DNA of 64,000 nt from Mesorhabditis belari (lineage: Eukaryota; Nematoda; Chromadorea; Rhabditida; Rhabditidae): the NCBI GenBank assembly GCA_958450365.1, contig CAUEEP010000759.1:2953380-3017379 (forward strand), written 5' to 3'. The stretch's first letter is position 1; every line of letters starts with the position of its first letter. This document shows, in pieces, positions 35,889 to 45,743 of the stretch. The notes beneath the pieces were generated by a model. It had not been told where the DNA came from. It saw only the letters and a list, made by a program, of their open reading frames with translations, and made no database searches. The position numbers and the translations under genes were made by a program.

Positions 35889-37633
35889 CTAATCGACGTT
35901 GGGCAATGCGCCAAACATGAAGTCGCCATTCCTTGCTCGCGCACTCCGGAAGAAAGCCATGCGATAAATCGATGGGTCAAATGGAATCACCGGCTCTCCT
36001 TTGTCCCTTTGCATCTCGATCACACGAGACGCAAAATCGGCTAACTAAAATCATAACGATTCTTTCCATAACCTGTATGTCAAATATCTGAAAAACTAAC
36101 ATACCTGTTTAACGGTTTCTTTCGCGACAAAGTTCAACACAAAGACGATAATTTGCGGTGCTTCCTCCCAGCCAATCCAATTCAGAAACGATTTCCTCTC
36201 GATGGTACTGAAAAATTGAACTTTTTGAGTTGTAATATAAAACGACAAACCTTTTCTTGATGTTTAAATCAAAGCCTAGTGTCCAAAAGGTGGCCTGACG
36301 GGCGCTCGTTAATGCCTCGTACTCATCCATCTCCATATCTTTTACTCTCGCTGCAAGTTTCTCGAGCCTTTGCGCACTAACTGGATCCTCCATCATCTAA
36401 AGACATTTTTTGATCTTTAGACATTATAAAAATTTTCACCATTAATTGTTGAGCGTCAAAATTTTCCCATTTTAGCGCATCGATCGCCGATGCAAGCTCT
36501 TGCAGATAATTTGTGCTCGTGCTGCTAAAGTTAAGAATTAACAGATAAAGATGACAAAAACAAAACCTACCCTTGAAAAGCTTCACTATCATCGTCAAAT
36601 TCGTTGTTTGCATTGAAAGCTTGCGAGTTGTTAGCTTTCAAGGAGCGAAGATTTCCCACTACCTACAAAAAACAAATTTAGATGCGAGTGAAATTTCGAC
36701 GTTACCTCTGTATATCTTAACAAGCGTCCAATTAAGTCGGGGCGTGCCTTCATGCGCTGAAGGATTTGTTGCAGTGCGCTAAAGTTTAAATTAAATGCTC
36801 CGATGATTGACCCCCTTACTTTTCTGCTCTAGGTGTGACATCTTGAAGCAAGTAGCTGATCGATGAACTTGCCACTCCAAACGCAAGATCAACACTTTCG
36901 GGATGCGGTCGAGGTTCGTCGCCCATCACATGCAACGTTTGTTCGATCACTGAGTAATACCTAAACATATTCTTCCTCTAAGAACTATTCTTATCTTATC
37001 TTATAAAACTGAACAGTAGATATGTAAGAACAAAAACGCGCAAACGTAGATCAAGTACTTATCCCTTATCGGGGAGTGCAGTCTAGTTGGGGTTGCATTT
37101 AGGCAAGCCCCGGTTGGGTGCTGCAAACTCTCTAAAAATAGCTCCCACATCCCGAACCACTCCCCGGAGAGCTTGCAGCACTCAACCCCAACACGGATCT
37201 GTGCCTAAGTTCACCACCAACTATGCGCCATTAAACCGTGACTAGACTAAACCCCGATTAGCGATAATTACCCGTAGGTCATACTCACCTTTCTTTGCAT
37301 TCCTCGTCAGTCTCATATCGAATCGCTTCTCCTTTCAGGTCAACGACCGGCTCAGTCGGCTTTCGTTTCCTTCCTCGAGGCTTTGGTTCATCGTCTAAAA
37401 TGCAAAGAGGCAGGTAATGAGTTTGTTAGAGTATATTTGCTGTTAAACAATAACTTTGCCATGGAAAGGCTCAAGAATTTTCCGGTATTGTCATTTACCA
37501 CCGGTAACCACCTTTAATCAAGTAAAAGTACGTTAAGCAAGATCAAAAATTTGCCATTGAAATACGAATCCAAAGCAGGCCCGAGCGTTGGCTTCTTCAA
37601 CGGTGGCTTTCTTTTTCCGCCCTTTCGCGGCAT
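35889..37633 (-). CDS. SUPT3H: SPT3 homologue (SAGA-complex histone-fold protein)
   Basis: SPT3 is a subunit of the SAGA/STAGA coactivator that contacts TBP. The N-terminus is basic (MPRKGGKRKPPLKKP), then DEPKPRGRKRKPTEP; a histone-fold-like segment HVMGDEPRPHPESVDLAFGV, ISYLLQDVTPRAEKALQQIL, ARPDLIGRLLRYTEVVGNL; a linker; and the conserved C-terminal block YEALTSARQATFWTLG, KSFLNWIGWEEAPQIIVFVL, NFVAKETVKQLADFASRVIE, comparable to YAEFCESRQLSF and AYETVAQLVDLA in human SUPT3H. Ends GDFMFGALPNVD. The ATG at 37633 follows an ATTTTAG acceptor by five bases. I could not place the first intron's donor in a phase that joins the DEPKPRG exon, so the first ~20 codons are tentative. An intron holds MITE family B copy 2. 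Confidence 0.78.
37058..37275. repeat. MITE family B, copy 2
   Basis: Similar over its length to 24165-24420: TACTTATCCCTTATC at the left, GGCAAGCCCCGGTTGGGTGC inside, GTGCCTAAGTTCACC and AACTATGCGCCATTAAACCG, then GATAATTACC at the right. It lacks the right-hand GGGAGTGCAG block preserved in copy 1. It sits in an SPT3 intron. Confidence 0.85.
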
Positions 37634-38088
37634 TCTACCTAAAATGACAATTGAGTCAAAATCTGCTAATAGCATTAAACGTGAAAAACAAAATATTTAA
37701 TCTTGATTTAACACGTTGAGGTATGGACTATCAAAAAACCACCACGTCATTTTATAAATAATTCTTGTATGTAATTTACTGGTGTGATTATATCCCAAAT
37801 GTGCTCTTAAACAAAAATATATGAACGACAATTTATTCATTTTTTTCAGAGAAAAAAACAAGTATACTCTCCAAAAATCTAACAGGAAACACAGAAATGA
37901 ACGGCATAAAAACATGCTTAGAATCAATCACACACTAAATAAATATCCACGCAGGGCACATCACACACCAAGAACAAAGAACCTAGAAAACAAGTAACTT
38001 TATTAGAGAAACATCGGATCACAATGTGGAATCAATAGCACAGGCCCATGGAGATGATGAAAAGACAAATCACGTAAATAAGCCAATG

Positions 38089-39817
38089 TTAATAGGGCGA
38101 CTGTCGGTAATTTGCTTGCGGCGGTGCTGGTCCACGAGCGAATGGATTCATTCCAGGCATTCCACCAGGTCCACCCATCATTGGTGGAGGTCCGCCGGCA
38201 GCACCCATCGGTGGAAAGTTTGGTGGAGGGATTGCCTGTTGGTGTGAAAGTCCGGGTGCAAAAGCTGATGGCGGTGCCGAGACTGGTGGATGGTTCGGGT
38301 GCGTTGGCTCGGGTGCTGGTGGTGGCACCTAAATTACAAGATTTATAAAATATGAACTTTTAACATTTCAACACAGCACAAAGTCTCCGCAATTCAGTTA
38401 ACCATCAGGATAAGTTGCTTACTTGTTGAGCAGAATATTGTCCAGCTGGTGGGAATCCCGAAGCATTTGATGGTCCGCCAGGAAACTGGCCGAATTGTTG
38501 AGGAGGTCCGGGTGGTGGTGGCACTTGCTGCTGTTGGCCGTACTGCGATGGTGGGGCGGATGGGGCTGAGTTGGAAAGATGCGTAAAGAATTAACAAACA
38601 AAAACATACCCCCTCCGAATCCAGGAACGAATTGAGGCGGAATTTGAGAAGGGGCACTGACGGGTGGTCCGCCGAATTGCGATTGAGGTTGAGGTTGATA
38701 TGGAGTCTGCACGCCAAATGGACTCGCATTGACGTGTTGTGGAGCGGGTGGAGCAGGTTCAGGATGCATCATCGGTGATGGAGCCGTTGCAGAAATTGGT
38801 GGTGTCGCCTGATGACTTGGTGGAAACGATGGAACCGAAGCGGGTGGAGGCTGGAAGTGGCTGGGAACTCCTTGATTCTGCAATGGCTAAAGAAAACATT
38901 AAGGGTTGCTTTTGATCTGTAATTGGATAAACAAAACATACCTGCGGTTGATATACAAAGCCGTCATTCGGATGTGAGAAATGACTGGCTGGATGACTGG
39001 CCACAGATGCAGCTTCGGCTCCCAACGGTATCTCCTCTTCAACAACGTTCTAAATAGCAATTACACTCATCCAAAAGTAGTTACTTACGTCATTGTGGAC
39101 AGCATGAAGCCCACCGTGATCATGATGAAACTAGAAGCACAATTTAATGTGGCATCAATACAATTAACATACCTGCTCGTGGAACGATGGTTGGATAGTG
39201 GCAGGAATGGGAGCAACTTGCGTAGGCGATGGTTCAGGCGAAGGAGGTGACGGGATGTTGTTGGTCGGAATACCGTTGAACTTCGGAGGAGCTGGATGAC
39301 TGGCAGTGGTTTCTTTCGAAGCTGGCAAGTTTTCCAAAGCTGCAATTGAGCTCGTGAGACGATCGATTGAAGCCTAAAGAACAAATTATAAATGTTATCG
39401 CAGCAAAATTACCTGAATTTGGACGAGGTTGTCTTTGATTGTTTCCAACGAGGCAGATCCTCCAAGCACTTCGACGGTCAAAGCTTCGTAGTTCAAGGCG
39501 AGGCTCAAATCCGAATCGTCGACCAAGGTAATCAAGTCGCCATCTGAAACAAAACATTATTCTGGAATAAAACTATGACATCACCCACCCACTATTAGTC
39601 AAGAAAAAACATTTTCAGATCTTATAAACTAAAAGTTTTTACCTGTATCTTTGTATTTCAACACCAGCGGATCGTGCGGTTGAACATTAAAGATTCGTTG
39701 CACCATTAGAATGAGGTCGTTCATCGTCAGGTCGTTGTTATGCCTGATCACGGTTTTCCTGATGTCGCTGCCATATTTCACCTTGAGCACCGTCATGCTT
39801 ACACCGGCTGAAACCAT
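38089..39817 (-). CDS. tfg-1: TFG homologue (ER exit-site organiser)
   Basis: TFG forms oligomers at ER exit sites and controls COPII coat traffic. Residues 1-85 form a PB1 domain: TVLKVKYGSDIRKTVIRHNN, DLTMNDLILMVQRIFNV, PLVLKYKDTDGDLITLVDDS and DLSLALNY. A short coiled coil follows (ETIKDNLVQIQASIDRLTSS). The remaining two thirds is Pro/Gln-rich low-complexity sequence (FQPPPASVPSFPPSH, PSQYGQQQQVPPPPGPPQQF, GGPPPMMGGPGGMPGMNPF), ending APPQANYRQSPY. This layout matches TFG exactly. A minus-strand AATAAA is at 37999-38004, 85 bases after the stop. It lies 650 bases after ect-2 and 455 bases before SPT3 on the same strand. Confidence 0.93.
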
Positions 39818-40468
39818 AAACTAAATAAAGAAGCATAACAACACGGATACTTTTCAGGAAAAAGAAAAGTCCAAGAAATCTAGTCAAAGGTACAAAATCG
39901 AACACATCAGAACAAAAATTTTTCGTTCCGTAGTTTGATGGCACGACTACCTAGGAACAGAGAATGTCAAAACTCGTACTTTAAAGAACAAGCATCTATA
40001 ATCTTTAAAAAACTTAAAACATTTGTGGAATCTAATTTGCGAGTTAGCTTACATAATTCCTCCACGTACAAACAACCAAAAGCGCGCAAAGGGCTCACCC
40101 AATGGCGACTTTTCACTGACGCCTTTTGTGTACAGCGAGCAGGAAAAGACTGTCAATAATCCAAGAATTCGTTGCCACAATTGCATAAATCTAGGAAGTT
40201 CAAGAAATTTCAGCGAGAAAAACGCATAGCAGCAAAAATTCCACAAGTTTATCAAAATTTATTCAGTTCAGTGAAATCAAGGTAAAATCTACATAAAAAT
40301 TAGGGTCTAAAGTAAAAGTACTAATAGATACCGCATTTCATCGAAATAAAATTATGTTCAAAGAGATATAAACATCAGACAAGTTTGAATATGCACCAAG
40401 AGTAAAAGCAATTGTCATCAGAGGATGAAAAGCACATAATAAGGCACGATAAAGATTAGTTTATAGAG
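39818..40468. other. Gap between ect-2 and tfg-1
   Basis: A/T-rich spacer. It contains the probable ect-2 3' UTR with a minus-strand AATAAA at about 40259-40264. Short frames overlap on both strands but none has conserved residues. No repeat stands out. Confidence 0.5.
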
Positions 40469-43400
40469 CTATATTGGTTTTGAGTAAAATTTTCCATTCA
40501 CGGCGGTTTGATCCAGCTGCGTCGTGTCCTGCTTTCGGAACGATGGCTTTCTGAATATTCGCAACAAGTTGTTGACACCCTGCATCTAAAAACAAAAAAT
40601 TGCTCAACTCTTACTAAATGTTATACCAACTGACCTTTGGACCAAGGCCTTTCCGCGGTGACGCGCTTGGACTTGCAACGTTGACTGTTGAAGTCGAGAA
40701 TGACGGATGAGCATCATCAATCGGGACAAACACTGATTCTTCCACTAAACTCAATCAATCATAAACAAAAAGTAAAGCTCACGAATGCACGGGCTTTGCT
40801 GTTCACGCAGTGGGTGTGTGTGGAAACGCCGCTGAAGAATGTTTGTGTTTGACAACGCCTTCCGCAACGTGAATCTTCTAGCCCCATGACAGCTCACAGT
40901 CATGTCGGGATCGATGATGTTTTCCTTGGTTTCGTCAAGAACACTAAACTAGTTTTTGCTCATAGCCAAAGGAAATTCTTACCTTATCGCTGACGATTCA
41001 ACCATGTCGACCGTATAAGCTTGTGGCAGTTTGCGCAAGGTCCGTTTCTAAAAGTAAAAAGTTAGACAGCAAAAACAAAATAACCTCTATCAAATTTTCG
41101 CGGCCAGTTTCCAAGAAGACATTCTTTTCTATTTGAGCCATACAGTTCGCGACGTGCGTCGGATCATGACCATAATATTCATCCACCCCAAGTAACACCT
41201 AAGAAGGACCATTGATAAATGCTAATAAAAACTAACCTGCTCATCCCCTTTCTCATTGTGGCGCAAAGTAATCATAAATAGACGATTTTTGTCCATTGCT
41301 AAACTTATTTAGAAAAATTAACAATTGGCTCCAAGAATACTTACAATTATCGTTTAACGAAGCAATCTGCCGAATACCACTGTTGTAAGAGTAAAACGAG
41401 ATGAATTTGTAGATCTTGCGTCGATCGCTCAACAACGAATTGGTGGAGAAATGACGAGCCATCCTTGAAATGGTCCCAGTTGGAGGAGCACGTCTTTTGA
41501 CAATCTAGAAAAGGAAAGTCCAGTAAAGTAAAGTTAATTGCCACTTACCACAAAAATATCGTTGAAAATCATCAACCTAAGTGGCTTTCGCAAAAAGCGC
41601 TGCCAATCACCAGACCCTCCCAGACAAACGACAATGCATTCTGAATCAAACCTGACGCTTAAATTCAAAGGCTAACTAACCTTCATTTAAGTACCGTTGA
41701 CTCGATCGCAATTCTGGTGGCATATTCTCAATCTCATCAAACAGGCGGCAGTTCTTCTCATACTCTTCAGTGGCACGTCGTGATTCATTCGCAACTCTGA
41801 ACATTATACAATAAGTTTTTAAATAAATAAATTACTTTAGTATGTCTTGTCCTTTACGACAAGCCTTGCTAAGGGAATCCGCATCGCTCGAGCTCTTCTT
41901 GCTGTGTTTGGCGCATTGTTCGAGCAGCATGAAGATTTGAGCAAGACGTTGAACTAAAATTTATCGATAAACAACCGAATTGCATCAAATTGAACCTGGT
42001 CGAACCAAGATATCCATCACGCGCTGGCGTCGCCACTTCTCATCAGCTTCACAAGTCTTTAAAAAAAAAAAATCGAAAGTAAAAAAAAATTTTAAAAATG
42101 GCTTACCCTGACAAAGGCATGAAAGTGTTCGTCCTCATCCAAATGCATGAAGTGTTGCTTTGCCATGTCATAAGTGTTGATGAACGGTGGGTAGACTTTG
42201 GAAAGGATATCCATGTGCGCGTGCCAAATCTAAAACCTAGTTTAAACTAGAAGAAACATTGAAACGTACCGGACCAACAGCAGATTTCGGCGTCCAATTG
42301 TTGACGAGAGTGCTCAAGTCCTTTTGAATGGATTTGTGTGCAGCAATAATCGGACTCAACTAAATAAAAGTTTCTGTAACAACTTTACTGCATCAGACTT
42401 ACCTTTCCAAAGATGATATTCGCATCAGCCATTGTGATATTTCCATGTGGATTCTTTGCAATCCACGATTCACTGTCGTTTTCTTTTGTTCCGGCTAACT
42501 TCTGTTTCATCTAAAAATTCAGAGTTAAGCCCAGAACCAGAAAAGCTACCTGCATCAGTAGTTGTAGAGCCTCAATGTAATTGGTTTCCGTTTGAAGCAT
42601 CTCGGAGACAATCTAAATTACAAATGCACAAAACCACAGGCTAATAGAAACAAACAAGCTGCTTTTTATCCGCTTTGCATGGAGAGCCCGTACTTCTCTC
42701 GCTACCCGATATCATCGAGCTGTTAGAGTTGTTCAAAATTGATGATTTGCTGCCGTTGAGTGTTGTATGCGTGTTCTGGCGTTGAATGGGTTTCGAATTG
42801 GGGGCAAAATCGGACTCTGACAAAGCTCTTCCCAAATCGACCGACTTCCAGAACCACTAAAAGCACTTGTATATCTAATTGTTTTCAAGCAAATGATACC
42901 TTTTCAGTAACACGCCATGCAAGGATATCAATGGGGATCGAAGGAAGATTTTCCGAAAACGTTCCATAAATGAGATGAGATGCCAGCGCCATATGACCGA
43001 CCACTTCAGCAACTAAATAAAGCCAAATTTAAGTTCGCAAATTGAGCAATTACGTTTAGCCTCTGCGATACGCGTCATTTCTTCGACTTGCTCTTCCGAA
43101 AAACCAACGAAGTAAAACCTTAGTCCCTCAAAACATTCCAAAGTATGGCGTTTCAGCTGAAAGATAATCTGTGAATGTGCTGAGTTTTTCAGTGACGCAC
43201 AAAGCTCTCTTCCATAACGTTAAAGTTCAAATTCTTTGCCTGGCTCCATGCTTCCGATATCCATGTGTACCGCAGAAGGGGCAACCCAAGTGCTGCCACT
43301 TTCTAAACCTCAACTAAAATCGAAACTTTTAAAACCCTTACCCTGCAACTTTCGGAGCTGACTGAGTCACCAACAAAGTGTGTTAATAGTTGGCCCATCT

Positions 43401-44360
43401 AAAATAGTACTATTTAGCTTTTGCAACATCAAGAATACCTCTTTTTTGACGGAGCCACTCATCCAGTGAAATTTGTCGATGAGCTCTTTCTTTAGATCCG
43501 AATCTTTAACATCCATTTTGACGTGGATGTCGGCCATTAAACAGCAGAAACGAGGGCGGTTGCGTGGAGGCAAAGTAACCTTCTGAATGAGAAAATATAT
43601 TATTTGATGTGAAAAAAACAACCTGGTGAAGCTTGAGGTTTTGTAGAATGTATGGGGGCCCGACAATCCTTGGAGACTTCACGTCTTTCTGCGGATTTCT
43701 TCCAGTCGATGCGAGATTTATAAATGCCCGTGTCATGAAATCTAAATACAAGGTTTACATAGACTTCAAATGTAAGCCTACCATCTATCACAAAGAGGGG
43801 ATCCTGATCAATGTAGTCAAGTCCATCATCGCTGTAGCGAGCTTGGATTCCATGTTTCTAAAATTGTAAGTTAATATGTAGAAACATGGGGGCTATAATA
43901 GTTGGGGACAAAATTTCGCCAAATGAGCGGATTTTTTGACAATGCTAAATCGATTGGTGATGGTTTCACACAACATTTCGCAACTTTTAACAACGTTTAT
44001 AAAAATGTAATGAAAACCTAAGTAACTTATTCTGGAAAATCTTTGGCCCCCCTCCCCCGACCCGGATAGCACCAAATTGCCTTAAAAATAACCTATCCGT
44101 GATCAGCGTCACCAATTACCCCAGGAAAAATAGTTTTGGTGAAAAAAAAGTGCCTCCCCCCACCCCAAAACCTCTAGTATCAAAAATCTTGCCCCCGCCC
44201 AAATACTATAGGACCGAAAAATGATAGAAACGCATAATTAGCAAACAGAAAAGACTCGTACCTCCAATTCATCGATGATCATGTCATTTTCCGAGCCAAC
44301 CACCACCACTTCTTGTAGTCCGTACGGGGACGTCACCCCGAAATGCGTTTCGTCCAGCAT
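40469..44360 (-). CDS. ect-2: ECT2-type Rho guanine nucleotide exchange factor
   Basis: RhoGEF that activates RhoA for polarity and cytokinesis. Domain order: start MLDETHFGVTSPYGLQEVVV; a first BRCT-like module ending IVGPPYILQNLKLHQ (human RVIGPPVVLN); paired BRCT repeats with FCCLMADIHV, THFVGDSVSSESC, LPLLRYTWISEAWSQAKNLN, LECFEGLRFYFVGFSEEQVE and VTEKWFWKSVDLGR; a Ser-rich linker; a DH domain IVSEMLQTETNYIEALQLLM, MADANIIFGKLSPIIAAHKS, WRRQRVMDILVRPVQRLAQI; a PH-like region ECIVVCLGGSGDWQRFLRKP, LRLMIFNDIFVIVKRRAPP; and a basic tail RRFTLRKALSNTN, like RALRRAL in human ECT2. The start lies just after a TTTCAG acceptor. Exon order and BRCT-DH-PH layout leave little doubt. Confidence 0.93.
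43883..44215. repeat. MITE-like element in ect-2 intron 1
   Basis: Weak inverted ends (GGGGGCTATAATAGTTGGGG at the left; CCCGCCCAAATACTATAGGA at the right). Contains CCGTGATCAGCGTCACCAATTACCCC, the reverse form of the TGATCACGA block found in other elements in this window. Confidence 0.6.
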
Positions 44361-45743
44361 CCAATTTTCTCGTCTGAAAGAAAGAATTATGCAATGGATC
44401 AAAGACAAAAAAACAAATCAAGAGCAAGAATAACAGTGATGAGGGAGAATTGATGGGAGAATTGATGGGGGAATTGATAATAAAATTAAAATTAAAATTA
44501 AATTAATTGATAGATTTAAACATTTTAAAGCATTAATGGAATGATCACAGTCTAACCCTTGAGAAAGGGATAGAAAATGGAGCTGTTTTATTTTGAAAAT
44601 TCTTCCTTTCAAACGCGCAACGTACAGTACTGGACAATGAAATATGATATTTGAAAAACGATTGTCACTTTCGTGCATCTGTAACTCCCTTGTCTTTGAG
44701 TTTAAACTATTAGTGTTATACATTTCCTGAAAGCTCTTTTCAAGGGCTACACAATGGTAATATTAATATTTAGAAATACGTTAAAGACAAGGGAGTTAAA
44801 GACAGACGCGCGAAAGGGACGATCGTTTTTCAAATATGATATTTCATTGTCCAGTGCTATGTTCATTGAAAGCTTGCTTTTGTTTTGCAAATAGTATAAC
44901 ACATCCAACTTTAGACCAATCAAGATTTTGTCGACTCTTTGTGCAGCTTATTCACGGCATGAGGTGTCCGGTGATGCTTGTATGAGGCTTTGTTTCAAGG
45001 ACGAATGGGAAGTCACGGAGTTTTATGAAGGAAACAAGGCAAGATTGAAAAATAAGCGCTAAATAACAAGTAGTTTGCCACTTGTACTGACAAGTGTACA
45101 AGATATCAAAAGAGGCAAAGAGGCAAGAGCTGAACGAATCAGCACGCCCAATTCAACTCCACAGCTACATTAACATGCAAGTGAAATTTGAAAATGAACT
45201 TTTCAAAAATTTTTAAACTTTTAAGCATGCTGCCGGATGAGGGCGTAATTTGGACACGCGCTATTAGTGTTATACATTTCCTGAAAGCTCTTTTCAAGGG
45301 CTACACAATGGTAATATTAATATTTAGAAATACGTTAAAGACAAGGGAGTTAAAGACGCGCGAAAGGGACGATCGTTTTTCAAATATGATATTTCATTGT
45401 CCAGTAGTGTAGATATCAAAAGAGGCAGAGGCAAAGAAACAAAAGCTGAACGAATCAGCACGCCCAATTCAACTCCACAGCTACATTAACATGCAAGTGA
45501 AATTTGAAAATGAACTTTTCAAAAATTTTTAAACTTTTAAACATGCTGCCGGATGAGGGCGTAATTTGGACACGCGCGTACTTCGCTTCTTCGAAATTTC
45601 CGCTTGTTTCCTTTTCTGTTATTCTCGCTCAATTCTTTCTGTTAACTTTGTTCTTTCAAAGATTGACTTGATTTTTAAACTTTACATAATTATATCCATG
45701 TAAATGAATCCGTCTTAAATGATTTTTCCTTTTTCAGAAAGCA
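44361..45743. repeat. Divergent ect-2 / rsr-1 promoter region with interleaved duplications
   Basis: Two modules are each present twice in direct order. Module 1 is at about 44710-44862 and 45262-45413 (TGTTATACATTTCCTGAAAG to ATTTCATTGTCCAGT). Module 2 is at about 45105-45262 and 45415-45578 (GAGGCAAAGAGG.. to GGACACGCGC). Part of module 1 also occurs inverted at about 44622-44722. The order is therefore inverted 1, 1, spacer, 2, 1, 2. No gene is seen. The last 160 bases before the rsr-1 ATG are single copy and T-rich, ending in CTTTTTCAG. Confidence 0.85.
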
